The translations under genes and the position numbers were made by a program. The notes under the pieces were generated by a model. The model made no database searches and was not told where the DNA came from. It saw nothing but the letters and a program-made list of their open reading frames with translations. A stretch of DNA of 64,000 bases from Dyadobacter jiangsuensis (lineage in GTDB: Bacteria; Bacteroidota; Bacteroidia; Cytophagales; Spirosomataceae): the NCBI RefSeq assembly GCF_003014695.1, contig NZ_PYAS01000015.1, positions 62,001 through 126,000 on the forward strand, given 5' to 3'. This document shows, in pieces, positions 27,311 through 35,487 of this stretch. Position 1 is the stretch's first letter; every line of letters begins with the position of its first letter.

Positions 27311-27685
27311 ATGTCACTCACCAAAGCCGAAGAACAACTCATGGAGTACCTATGGCAGAAAGAAAAGGTCTTTATGAAAGAATTGATCGAATGCTTTCCT
27401 GATCCGAAACCGGCCACCACGACCGTGGCGACGCTGCTTAAAAGAATGCAGGACAAGGGTTTTGTAGCCTACACGCTTTATGGCAACTCCCGCGAGTACT
27501 ATCCGCTGGTGGAGAAGAAGGATTATTTCTCGAAGCACGTAAATGGCATCATCAAAAACTTCTTCAACGACTCGGTAGCACAGTTCGGCTCGTTTTTCGC
27601 CCGCGATACGAGCATGACCACCGACGAGCTCGAAGAATTACGGAACATTATCGACGAAGAAATCAAACGCAAGCAAAATGGTTAG
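27311..27685 (+). CDS. BlaI/MecI/CopY-family transcriptional repressor
   Basis: A 124-residue winged-helix protein. The family pattern is clear: SLTKAEEQLMEYLWQKEKVF, then FPDPKPATTTVATLLKRMQD and KGFVAYTLYGNSREYYPLV, with a C-terminal dimerisation helix. Such repressors dimerise on TACA/TGTA operators and are inactivated by proteolysis when an M56 sensor is triggered. The last codons overlap the start of that M56 gene by 8 bp, indicating translational coupling. A matching palindrome lies 37 bp upstream of the ATG. Confidence 0.95.
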   Translation: MSLTKAEEQLMEYLWQKEKVFMKELIECFPDPKPATTTVATLLKRMQDKGFVAYTLYGNSREYYPLVEKKDYFSKHVNGIIKNFFNDSVAQFGSFFARDTSMTTDELEELRNIIDEEIKRKQNG

Positions 27686-29138
27686 CTATCTCATCAAATC
27701 CATCGTTTGTTCCGGGCTATTGCTCGCGGTATATCATTTCTTGCTGGAACGCGAGAAAATGCTGCGGTTCAACCGCTTTTTTCTGCTGGGAGCGATGGTT
27801 TTCTCGCTTCTCGCGCCATTGGCGACGATTGAAATACCTTCCGCACCTGCGAATGAAGTGTTCACCGCCGGCCCGGTTGTTTCAAATGTGGCGGGCATTG
27901 CTTCCGTTGACAATTCCATTCCAATGGAAGTTACCGCGAGAGATAGCTACCCCGATTACCTGCCCTGGCTGGCCTACGGACTGATCGCCGCCGCATTACT
28001 CCTGCGAATGGGCTTTCAGGTTATCGCCATAGTCCGGCCCAGGCAGCGACGAACCATACCTTTTCAAACTGCAAAATTGGTACTGATGCCAGGCAACACT
28101 CCCGTTTACAGCTTTTTCCATTTCATTTTCATACCACAAAAAGCATTTGACGAGCAAGCCATCCCCAAAGAGATCCTCACGCACGAGCTCGCCCACGCGA
28201 GGCAAATGCATTCGCTGGATATCCTCTTTACGGAATTGTTGATTGCATTATGGTGGTTCAACCCGCTGTTGCTGCTCTACCGCCGCGCCATCCGGCTGAA
28301 CCACGAGTACCTGGCCGACGCCGCTGTCCTGGCCGGGCCAACCGGCGTGAAAGAATATCAACTCATGCTGCTCGATTCCCTTCTTGCTCAGCGCACGACT
28401 GTTCTTGCAAGTTCCTTTAATTATCCTGTCACCAAAAAACGATTAGCCATGATGACGACGAACATTAATCTCCGCATTCAGTTTGTAAAAAAGGCATTGG
28501 TTGTATTGCTGCTGCCGGGTCTGGCATTTGTGCTGGCGGAAAAGACCTATTCGCAAAAAAATCCGCAAAAAACGATTCCTTCGAACAATGCAACAAAAGC
28601 GAAAACACCCTCCGCCGATGGGGTTTCGAAAGAGGAACTAGACACCTTCTATGCAGTCATGGAAAAGCATACCCGTTACGTCACCGACAAAAAGGGCCGC
28701 CGGGGTCCTGTGACTGAGATGGACACCAAAATACTGAAAGAGGAATTTGCCATCTATTCCCGAATGAGTGAAGAACAGCAACTCGCCGTCCGTAAAGCCG
28801 GCATTTCACTTTCTGAGAATGATATTCCTGTCAAAAAAGCGCCGACGCCCGAGATGTTCGAAAACTGGAAAAAGCCCCACATATTCGGCATCTGGCTAAA
28901 TGAAAAGCACGTTCCTAATACCGAACTTGACAAATACAAAAACACAGATATTGCCGAATACACCCTGCACAAGCTGATAGGCCGTGGATTAAAAGGCAAA
29001 GGCTATAAATATCAACTGGAATTGACCACCAATGATGAATTTGACAAAACATTCGACCGTCGTATGCGGGATCGCATTGTACTGGTCAGAATAACATGGT
29101 TCGAACCGCCAAAGGCCAAAACAGATATGAAAAAATAA
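27678..29138 (+). CDS. BlaR1/MecR1-like M56 membrane metalloprotease
   Basis: A 486-residue integral-membrane sensor protease. Hydrophobic segments occur near residues 5-20, 35-50, 95-115 and 265-285. The gluzincin motif HELAH (169-173) with the downstream glutamate in NHEYLADAAVL (Glu210) forms the zinc site. The last membrane span (ALVVLLLPGLAFVLAEK) leads into a roughly 200-residue C-terminal extracytoplasmic domain. This domain is not the penicillin-binding domain of true BlaR1, since no SxxK/KTG set was noticed, so the inducer is probably not a beta-lactam. Family role: upon sensing a ligand it cleaves the partner repressor encoded just upstream. Confidence 0.92.
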   Translation: MVSYLIKSIVCSGLLLAVYHFLLEREKMLRFNRFFLLGAMVFSLLAPLATIEIPSAPANEVFTAGPVVSNVAGIASVDNSIPMEVTARDSYPDYLPWLAYGLIAAALLLRMGFQVIAIVRPRQRRTIPFQTAKLVLMPGNTPVYSFFHFIFIPQKAFDEQAIPKEILTHELAHARQMHSLDILFTELLIALWWFNPLLLLYRRAIRLNHEYLADAAVLAGPTGVKEYQLMLLDSLLAQRTTVLASSFNYPVTKKRLAMMTTNINLRIQFVKKALVVLLLPGLAFVLAEKTYSQKNPQKTIPSNNATKAKTPSADGVSKEELDTFYAVMEKHTRYVTDKKGRRGPVTEMDTKILKEEFAIYSRMSEEQQLAVRKAGISLSENDIPVKKAPTPEMFENWKKPHIFGIWLNEKHVPNTELDKYKNTDIAEYTLHKLIGRGLKGKGYKYQLELTTNDEFDKTFDRRMRDRIVLVRITWFEPPKAKTDMKK

Positions 29139-29209
29139 CACTTCTGCATAGGGGTACCATTCCACACGGTTGTCAGAAACAAAACGAACACGCAACTTAA
29201 CTGACAACA

Positions 29210-29647
29210 ATGATGAAAAAACTGGCTCTCTTCATGGCCTTCCTGCTCTTTGTGGCGACGGCCTGCGATAACGAAAAAGTGGTGGACGAAACCAAGCTGC
29301 CGGTCAATGCACAGGATTACATCGAAGCTCATTTCCCGAACGCACGCATCACACAAGTGGTACGCGACCGCGACGATCTCGAAACTTCCTATGACGTGAT
29401 CCTGGATAATCAGGTCAAACTCGAATTTGATAAAAAAGGGGATTGTTACAGCATCGAAAGCCGCCGCACGGAAAAGCTGCCCGACACGGTAATTCCTTTA
29501 AAAATACTTGAATACGTGAAGCAGCATTATCCCGATGCTTTTGTTACCGATTGGGAAAAAGACCGCACCGATCAGGAAGTGCGCCTGTCAAACAACAAGG
29601 AGCTGGTATTCAACCTCGCAGGCACTTTCCTCCGCATTGATGACTAG
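29210..29647 (+). CDS. PepSY-like domain lipoprotein
   Basis: A 145-residue lipoprotein (MMKKLALFMAFLLFVATAC, lipobox ending in Cys19) with two tandem PepSY-like repeats. The first, LPVNAQDYIEAHFPNARITQ, continues into a Lys/Asp-rich beta hairpin; the second begins IPLKILEYVKQHYPDAFVTD. This matches the putative PepSY-like/beta-lactamase-inhibitor-like family common in Bacteroidota. Members are periplasmic and their function is mostly unknown. It lies 71 bp downstream of the M56 gene on the same strand and probably belongs to the BlaI-controlled unit, where it could modulate the sensor protease; that is inference. Confidence 0.85.
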   Translation: MMKKLALFMAFLLFVATACDNEKVVDETKLPVNAQDYIEAHFPNARITQVVRDRDDLETSYDVILDNQVKLEFDKKGDCYSIESRRTEKLPDTVIPLKILEYVKQHYPDAFVTDWEKDRTDQEVRLSNNKELVFNLAGTFLRIDD

Positions 29648-29671
29648 ATAGATGTATATTGAATTCTAAAA

Positions 29672-29697
29672 GCAGGGCGGGTTGCCCTGCTTTTTTT
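29672..29697 (+). terminator. Rho-independent terminator after the PepSY gene
   Basis: Stem GCAGGGC/GCCCTGC with a five-base loop, followed by seven T residues, 25 bp after the stop codon. Confidence 0.85.
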
Positions 29698-29754
29698 ATG
29701 TCCGGACAGCACTAATTATCGTACTTTTGCCGCTCGCAGCATTGACTACCTACC

Positions 29755-30666
29755 ATGAAAGTAGAAGATATAGAATCGTTTTTCAAAGATTTACAGGACC
29801 GCATTTGCGCAGCCATTGCTACGACCGATGGCGGCGCCCAATTTCACGAAGACCTCTGGCAGCACCATTCCGGTGGCGGCGGTCGTACCCGCCTGATTCA
29901 GAATGGTGCGGTGATCGAAAAGGGAGGTGTTAATTTTTCGAGTGTGAAAGGCGAGGTGCATCCCAGGCTGCGCGCGCAGATGAACCTGGCCGAAGATGCG
30001 AGCCCGCAGTTCACGGCCACGGGCGTATCCATCGTGATGCACCCGCGCAACCCGCACGTACCCATCATACACATGAACGTGCGCTATTTCGAGCTCGACA
30101 ATGGCACTTGCTGGTTCGGTGGCGGCATCGACCTCACGCCGCATTATGTGGTAGAGGAAGACGCACGCGTGTTTCACCAGACTTTGAAAGCCGCCTGCGA
30201 TAAGCATCACCCTGATTTTTACCCCAAATTCAAAACCTGGGCGGACGACTACTTCTTCATTCAGCACCGCAATGAAACGCGGGGCGTAGGAGGTATTTTC
30301 TTCGATTACCTCAAACCCGATGAGCCGGGAAACGGCCAGGGACTGTCCAAAACACAGCTTTTCGAGTTTGTGAAGGAGGTAGGCGAAAACTTCGCCCCTA
30401 TCTACACCGCATTAATGCAGAAATATGCGGATAAGCCATTTACAGAAGCACAAAAACAATGGCAGTACCTCCGCCGCGGACGCTATGTGGAGTTCAACCT
30501 GGTGTGGGACCGTGGTACGAAGTTCGGACTGGAAACCAATGGACGCACCGAATCGATCTTGATGAGTTTGCCGCCTCAGGCCAACTGGGAATACAATTTC
30601 ATACCGGAGCCGGGAACTGCGGAAGCGGAAACCTTACACTGGCTCCGCAAGGGCGTGGCCTGGTAA
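29755..30666 (+). CDS. hemF: oxygen-dependent coproporphyrinogen III oxidase
   Basis: A 303-residue protein matching aerobic coproporphyrinogen oxidase over its whole length (the family is about 300 residues). Diagnostic stretches include GGGGRTRLIQNGAVIEKGGV, ATGVSIVMHPRNPHVPIIHM, NVRYFE, WWFGGGIDLTPHYV-like CWFGGGIDLTPHYV, and the C-terminal RRGRYVEFNLVWDRGTKFGL with TESILMSLPP. It converts coproporphyrinogen III to protoporphyrinogen IX in heme synthesis, using O2, which fits an aerobic organism. Its last 33 bases overlap the convergent menC gene. Confidence 0.97.
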   Translation: MKVEDIESFFKDLQDRICAAIATTDGGAQFHEDLWQHHSGGGGRTRLIQNGAVIEKGGVNFSSVKGEVHPRLRAQMNLAEDASPQFTATGVSIVMHPRNPHVPIIHMNVRYFELDNGTCWFGGGIDLTPHYVVEEDARVFHQTLKAACDKHHPDFYPKFKTWADDYFFIQHRNETRGVGGIFFDYLKPDEPGNGQGLSKTQLFEFVKEVGENFAPIYTALMQKYADKPFTEAQKQWQYLRRGRYVEFNLVWDRGTKFGLETNGRTESILMSLPPQANWEYNFIPEPGTAEAETLHWLRKGVAW

Positions 30667-31734
30667 TTCCCAGGCTACCTCTTTCCGGTAGTACAAATTG
30701 CCGTTTTCGACGGTCAACGGAGATTCGAAGTTGTTGGTGTAAAGCTGGCCGGTACCCAATCCCTGCGGTAGCGGGTTGTTGAACGAGGCCGTGTATTGCG
30801 CAATGGCATTGAGACCAATATTGGATTCCAATGCGGAAGTAATCCACCAGCCGATATGCAGCCGGTTTGCGATTTCGATCCATTCGCTCGTGGCTGTAAA
30901 ACCGCCGAGCAGTGTTGGTTTAAGGATAATAAAAGGCGGCGCGAGCTTTTTCAGCAATGCAAACTTGTCGCGGTAGTTGGGAATGCCGATCAGCTCTTCA
31001 TCCAGAGCTACTGGTACGGGCGACGACGCGCAGAGTTCCGCCATGAGCTCGTGCTGGCCTGCCTTCACAGGTTGTTCGATCGAATGCAGATCGAACGCGC
31101 TTAGTCTTTCGAGTCGTTCCTTCACATTGTCCGCAGTAAATGCTCCGTTCGCATCGACGCGCAGGGTAATCGTGTTTTTGTCGAATCGTGCGCGAATGGC
31201 TTCGAGAATGCGGCATTCCTGCTCGAAATCGATCGCTCCCACTTTCATTTTGAGCGTAGTGAAACCTTGCGACAGTTTCTCCTCCACCTGCGCGAGCATG
31301 TTTTCGTAAGAACCCATCCAGATCAGCCCGTTCATCAGAATCCCCTCGCCATTCCCCGAAAAACCATTCTTGAACAGCATCCGCTGCCCGCCGTTCATTA
31401 TATCCAGCAAAGCCATTTCAATGCCCGCACGAATGGAAGGCAGGTTGTCGGGAATCAGTTGTTCGAGGATAATGCCCAGGTTGAACGGAAATACATCCAG
31501 GTCGAGCTCGTTGAAAATGCCGCATACATCGGCAAGCTGCGCCTCGAAATCCGGAATATCGTCGACGCTCAGGCCGGGTAACGGTCCGCATTCGCCATAA
31601 CCGGCCACCCCGGGTTTTTCAGAGTCGGTAACGATGACGATCCAGGATGTTTTTTGTGTAAGTACCCCGCGAGAGGTGCCCGCTTCCTTGCGAAAATGAA
31701 GCGTATGTGGCTTATACACAATTTTTAACGGCAT
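30634..31734 (-). CDS. menC: o-succinylbenzoate synthase (enolase superfamily)
   Basis: A 366-residue enolase-superfamily enzyme. The catalytic residues of the MenC/dipeptide epimerase group can be placed: KMK (Lys162/Lys164), Asp194 in RVDANGAF, Glu220 in SIEQPV, Asp245 in ALDEEL, and Lys272 in ILKPTLLGGF. The segment GLIWMGSYENM and the ending TSALESNIGLNAIAQ favour OSB synthase of Bacteroidota over dipeptide epimerase. It dehydrates SHCHC to o-succinylbenzoate in menaquinone synthesis. No other men gene is nearby, so the assignment rests on sequence. The 3' end overlaps hemF (convergent) by 33 bp. Confidence 0.88.
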   Translation of the reverse strand: MPLKIVYKPHTLHFRKEAGTSRGVLTQKTSWIVIVTDSEKPGVAGYGECGPLPGLSVDDIPDFEAQLADVCGIFNELDLDVFPFNLGIILEQLIPDNLPSIRAGIEMALLDIMNGGQRMLFKNGFSGNGEGILMNGLIWMGSYENMLAQVEEKLSQGFTTLKMKVGAIDFEQECRILEAIRARFDKNTITLRVDANGAFTADNVKERLERLSAFDLHSIEQPVKAGQHELMAELCASSPVPVALDEELIGIPNYRDKFALLKKLAPPFIILKPTLLGGFTATSEWIEIANRLHIGWWITSALESNIGLNAIAQYTASFNNPLPQGLGTGQLYTNNFESPLTVENGNLYYRKEVAWELPGHALAEPV

Positions 31735-31801
31735 GATTTTGCGGTGTCAGATTTTAAAAGGGGCACAATATTAGACAAAATTTACGTAATTATGCACCAG
31801 G

Positions 31802-32842
31802 ATGAAAGAGCTGCCCTGGATAAAAAATGCATTGCTGCCCCTCTCGTGGATCTACGGCGCCGTCACAGATATACGTAACTTTCTGTTCGACAAGGGCATT
31901 CTGCATTCCGAAAAAGTACTACAAAAAGTCATCGTAGTAGGCAATCTTACTGTCGGCGGAACCGGCAAAACACCCGTTATTGAATACCTTACCCGACTGC
32001 TATCCAAGCAAATACCACTAGCGATACTCAGCCGCGGTTACGGGCGCGACACCCGTGGCTTTATCGAAGCCGATAGCAATGCGTCAGCGGCTACAATCGG
32101 CGACGAGCCCTTTCAATTTTATTCTAAATTCAACCGGGAGGCAATTGTGGTGGTTTGTGAAAAGCGCGTAGAGGGCGCCCGGAAAATCCATGAAAAGCAC
32201 CCGGACGTAAAACTGCTGCTGCTCGATGACGCATTCCAGCACCGTGCCATTCAGCGCGATCTTAATATCCTGCTGAACGACTACAACAGGCCCTTTTACG
32301 AGGATCACCCCTTTCCTGCTGGTAGATTGCGCGAACGGCGGCGCGGCGCGCGGCGCGCAGATGCTGTGGTCGTCACCAAATGCCCGGCAAAGCTCCCGGG
32401 CGCGGAAAAAGAAAATATCATTGAAAATATCCGCCGTTACACCCGTCCGGGCGTGCCGGTTTTCTTTGCTACTACCCGCTACGATGTCCCGCTGTCGTAC
32501 GAAGGCGGGACTGTTGAGTTAAAGAATGTTAAAATGGCGGCCGGAATCGCAAATCCGCAGCCATTCGCCGCATATTTGACCACCCGGTTCAGCGTTACAG
32601 ATCAAAAGGTTTTTCCGGATCATCACAATTACACGCCAAGTGACGTCGAAGACCTGATTAAGAACCTAAAAAACGATACTTTTGTGGTCACGACTGAAAA
32701 GGATATGGTCAAATTAAAACCGTTGGTTGTCGCAAAAGGCTGCGCAGCACGCTTTGCGTACGTTCCGGTGTCCGTTGATTTCGGGGACGACGAACAGGCT
32801 TTCGCACAATGGGTCAAGTCACAGACCACCGACCGGTTTTAA
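31802..32842 (+). CDS. lpxK: tetraacyldisaccharide 4'-kinase
   Basis: A 346-residue protein. An N-terminal amphipathic/hydrophobic anchor (LLPLSWIYGAVTDIRNFLFD) is followed by a Walker A loop VGNLTVGGTGKTP and the LpxK signatures SRGYGR, GDEPFQF, LLLLDDAFQHRAIQRDLNIL and FPAGRLRE. It phosphorylates the lipid A precursor at the 4' position at the cytoplasmic face of the inner membrane. It precedes a porin gene by 24 bp. Length and motif order are normal. Confidence 0.97.
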   Translation: MKELPWIKNALLPLSWIYGAVTDIRNFLFDKGILHSEKVLQKVIVVGNLTVGGTGKTPVIEYLTRLLSKQIPLAILSRGYGRDTRGFIEADSNASAATIGDEPFQFYSKFNREAIVVVCEKRVEGARKIHEKHPDVKLLLLDDAFQHRAIQRDLNILLNDYNRPFYEDHPFPAGRLRERRRGARRADAVVVTKCPAKLPGAEKENIIENIRRYTRPGVPVFFATTRYDVPLSYEGGTVELKNVKMAAGIANPQPFAAYLTTRFSVTDQKVFPDHHNYTPSDVEDLIKNLKNDTFVVTTEKDMVKLKPLVVAKGCAARFAYVPVSVDFGDDEQAFAQWVKSQTTDRF

Positions 32843-32866
32843 AAACGGCAGAACGAGTTTCCCTCT

Positions 32867-34849
32867 ATGAGAATTGTTTTATATAGCTTCCTGTGTGTTT
32901 TATGCAGCTTCATCCTAACCATCCCGACAGCCAGCGGCCAGGTGAAGCTTCCGGGCAATATCCGGATGCCGAGCGGCGGCGGAGGGGGCGGTTCGCGCGG
33001 AGGCGGAGGACAATCCATTCTCGACGATAGTACCAAGAACGTCTACGGACCGCATTCGACCCTGCATTTTTACGAGCACGACATTCTCAACAACCGCGAT
33101 TCGGTTCGGTACCGCGTGGATACAGGCTTGACCAACTTCCACCGGTGGATGCCGATGGACAAAGCCTGGGGAAAGCTGGTCGACCTCGGCAATAACGTTA
33201 CGGCCACACGCAGCTTGTTTTTCCAGCCTCGTGAGGATATTGGCACGCAGCTCGGCTTGCGCGTGTACGACGCCTATGCGATCAAGCAGGAAGACGTGGC
33301 TTATGTGGATACCAAATCGCAGCATACCGAGCTGGATTTCATGTCGGGTCCCAAAAAGACCTCGCTCGGCACCTTCGCCTACACCCAGAACGTGCATTCG
33401 CGGTTTAACTTCGGCATACGCGCTACACGACTGACTTCCAACAAAATATACGGCTTCGCCAATTCCATTTCGTCTGCGGCATTGCTTGGCAAGAACTGGA
33501 CTTTTCTGGCGCATACCAGTTTCTTTTCCAAAAACAAAAAATACCTCATCCTCGCGCATTACCGGCATTTGAATATGAAGGTTGCCGAACAGGGCGGTGT
33601 GATATCGAATGTGGACGAGGCCGGTGTTGTCGATAAATATTCTTATGATGGTGCCGCCAGAATCAGCGACAATGCCAACTCCTGGGAACGGCGCCATGTT
33701 TTTCACGTTTACCAGCAGTATCGCCTGCTGAACGGGTTCCAGGTCTTCCAGCAAGCCGATTTCCAGAGTACCATCGACCACTATACTGATCTCCAACTGG
33801 CACGCGGGCTCGAGAAAGGAATTTACCCGGACCCTAAATTCAGTACCGAGCAAACCCGCCAAGATATATACTATAAGTTGCTCGATAATAAGGTCGGGAT
33901 TAAGGGTTTCTACGAAGGTTTCAACTACCGCGCCTACGTGCGGCAGCGTTTTTACGGAATGCGCGGCGGAGCGCAGTCGAAAAACGAAACCGGCGATCCC
34001 TACGCGACTTACCGAACCGGGCTTAAATTCGACAATATCATCGGCGCCTGGCTGGGCTATTACCTGAAAGATTCTGTTCAGTACCTTACCGCTGAGGCCG
34101 ATCTGAACCTGGCCAAAAACGTGGAATACCGTTTGAAAGGCGAACTGAATACCCGCTGGGGAAAAGCCGGGTTCCAGAGTATCCAGACGGCCCCCGACCT
34201 GCTCGTACAACGTTATCTGAATAACCATTTCGACTGGCGTAACAATTTTGACCCTACCAAGGTCCAGACAATATTCGCCTCGCTGGTGCTGAAAACCAAG
34301 AAGATCGAGTTCGTACCCGAAATACAGATCCACCAGATCAACGACTACATTTATTATGATACGGCGGCTGTACCCCGGCAGCTCAATGCCGGTTTCAGAT
34401 TGCTCCGCGTCGGTTTTAATTCCGGCATCCATTTGAACCGCTGGAATTTCACGACGATGGGTTACCTCACCCTGAACGACAATAAGGACGTGATGCGCAT
34501 TCCCACAGCTTTTGCGAGCGGCGAGGTCACTTTTGATTTTGTGTATGCCAAAGTGCTTTTCATCCAGCTCGGCCTCGCGGCGCGTTACCGCTCGTCCTAC
34601 CTGGCAGATGCTTATATGCCGGTTACACAACAGTTTCATTTACAAGACAGTACAACACTCGCCCAGAATGTCGTCGTGGACGGTTTTGCCAATGTGCGGA
34701 TCAAACGGGTAAGGTTATTCTTTAAAATGTCTTATCTTAACCAGGGCGGCAACTTCGGCCTTTTCCCGAAAGGGTATTACGTGACGCCCAATTACCTGGG
34801 TCTTGCAAGGTCATTTTCATTCGGGATCAATTGGCCGATGTTCGACTAG
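32867..34849 (+). CDS. putative outer-membrane porin (PF14121-like)
   Basis: A 660-residue protein with a signal peptide ending near ASGQ. A Gly-rich linker (PSGGGGGGSRGGGG) follows, then a long beta-barrel with many aromatic girdle residues. The pattern STLHFYEHDILNNRDSVRYR, DTGLTNFHRWMP and GNNVTATRSLFFQPREDIG matches the large putative porin family of Bacteroidota. Function beyond outer-membrane location is unknown. It lies between lpxK and miaE on the same strand with very short gaps, so it is likely part of their operon. Confidence 0.85.
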   Translation: MRIVLYSFLCVLCSFILTIPTASGQVKLPGNIRMPSGGGGGGSRGGGGQSILDDSTKNVYGPHSTLHFYEHDILNNRDSVRYRVDTGLTNFHRWMPMDKAWGKLVDLGNNVTATRSLFFQPREDIGTQLGLRVYDAYAIKQEDVAYVDTKSQHTELDFMSGPKKTSLGTFAYTQNVHSRFNFGIRATRLTSNKIYGFANSISSAALLGKNWTFLAHTSFFSKNKKYLILAHYRHLNMKVAEQGGVISNVDEAGVVDKYSYDGAARISDNANSWERRHVFHVYQQYRLLNGFQVFQQADFQSTIDHYTDLQLARGLEKGIYPDPKFSTEQTRQDIYYKLLDNKVGIKGFYEGFNYRAYVRQRFYGMRGGAQSKNETGDPYATYRTGLKFDNIIGAWLGYYLKDSVQYLTAEADLNLAKNVEYRLKGELNTRWGKAGFQSIQTAPDLLVQRYLNNHFDWRNNFDPTKVQTIFASLVLKTKKIEFVPEIQIHQINDYIYYDTAAVPRQLNAGFRLLRVGFNSGIHLNRWNFTTMGYLTLNDNKDVMRIPTAFASGEVTFDFVYAKVLFIQLGLAARYRSSYLADAYMPVTQQFHLQDSTTLAQNVVVDGFANVRIKRVRLFFKMSYLNQGGNFGLFPKGYYVTPNYLGLARSFSFGINWPMFD

Positions 34850-34870
34850 CTGAACAAACTTTTGACCAAT

Positions 34871-35467
34871 ATGGCTACATCACTCACAACACTCGGACTG
34901 GAACTTCCGACCGATCCCCGCTGGACGGACATTGCCTCCATGCAGATCGGCGATGTTTTGATAGACCACGCCTATTGTGAGCAAAAAGCTGCTTCGAGCT
35001 GCATTTCGCTCATCGTGCATTATCCCGACAAAGCCTTGATGGTCGAAACGCTGACACCCATCGTCGCCGAGGAGTGGGGGCATTTTCAGAGGGTTTTGAA
35101 GGAATTGAAGAAAAGAAATATCCCGCTTGGCCGGCAACGTAAAGACGAGTACGTGAACCAGCTCATGCAGCTCATTACCAAGGGCGACGCCAATAAAATG
35201 TTCCTCGACCGCCTGCTGATCTGCGGGCTGATCGAGGCACGAAGCTGCGAACGCTTCAAACTGCTTTCGGAAAACCTGGAAGACGAATCGCTGCAAAAGT
35301 TCTACCGCGAGCTGATGATTTCCGAAGCCGGGCATTACCGCACGTTTCTCGAACTGGCCGAAACTTACGTCCCGGCCGAGAAAGTAAGGGCACGCTGGAA
35401 AGAACTCCTGCACGCCGAAGCCGAGATCATGCAATCGCTGTCACCCCGCGGTGACCGCATTCACTGA
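34871..35467 (+). CDS. miaE: tRNA-(ms2io6A)-hydroxylase, MiaE-type diiron enzyme
   Basis: About 198 residues from the ATG at 34871. An in-frame TTG at 34862 gives only three extra residues. Ferritin-like four-helix bundle with diiron ligands in HAYCEQKAASSC, EEWGHFQRVLKE, ARSCERFKLLSE and SEAGHYRTFLE. MiaE hydroxylates the isopentenyl side chain of ms2i6A37 in tRNA using O2. It begins 21 bp after the porin stop and 20 bp precede the AddB-like gene, suggesting co-transcription. Assignment is secure to the MiaE family. Confidence 0.93.
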   Translation: MATSLTTLGLELPTDPRWTDIASMQIGDVLIDHAYCEQKAASSCISLIVHYPDKALMVETLTPIVAEEWGHFQRVLKELKKRNIPLGRQRKDEYVNQLMQLITKGDANKMFLDRLLICGLIEARSCERFKLLSENLEDESLQKFYRELMISEAGHYRTFLELAETYVPAEKVRARWKELLHAEAEIMQSLSPRGDRIH

Positions 35468-35487
35468 CATTTTCATCCGCATTCCCG

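Noticed and set aside
27678..29138. Beta-lactam resistance sensor BlaR1
   Set aside because: The M56 protease domain is clear, but no penicillin-binding motifs or beta-lactamase gene were seen.
32915..34639. 574-residue minus-strand frame
   Set aside because: Shadow of the porin gene on the plus strand; no signal, domain or plausible start region.
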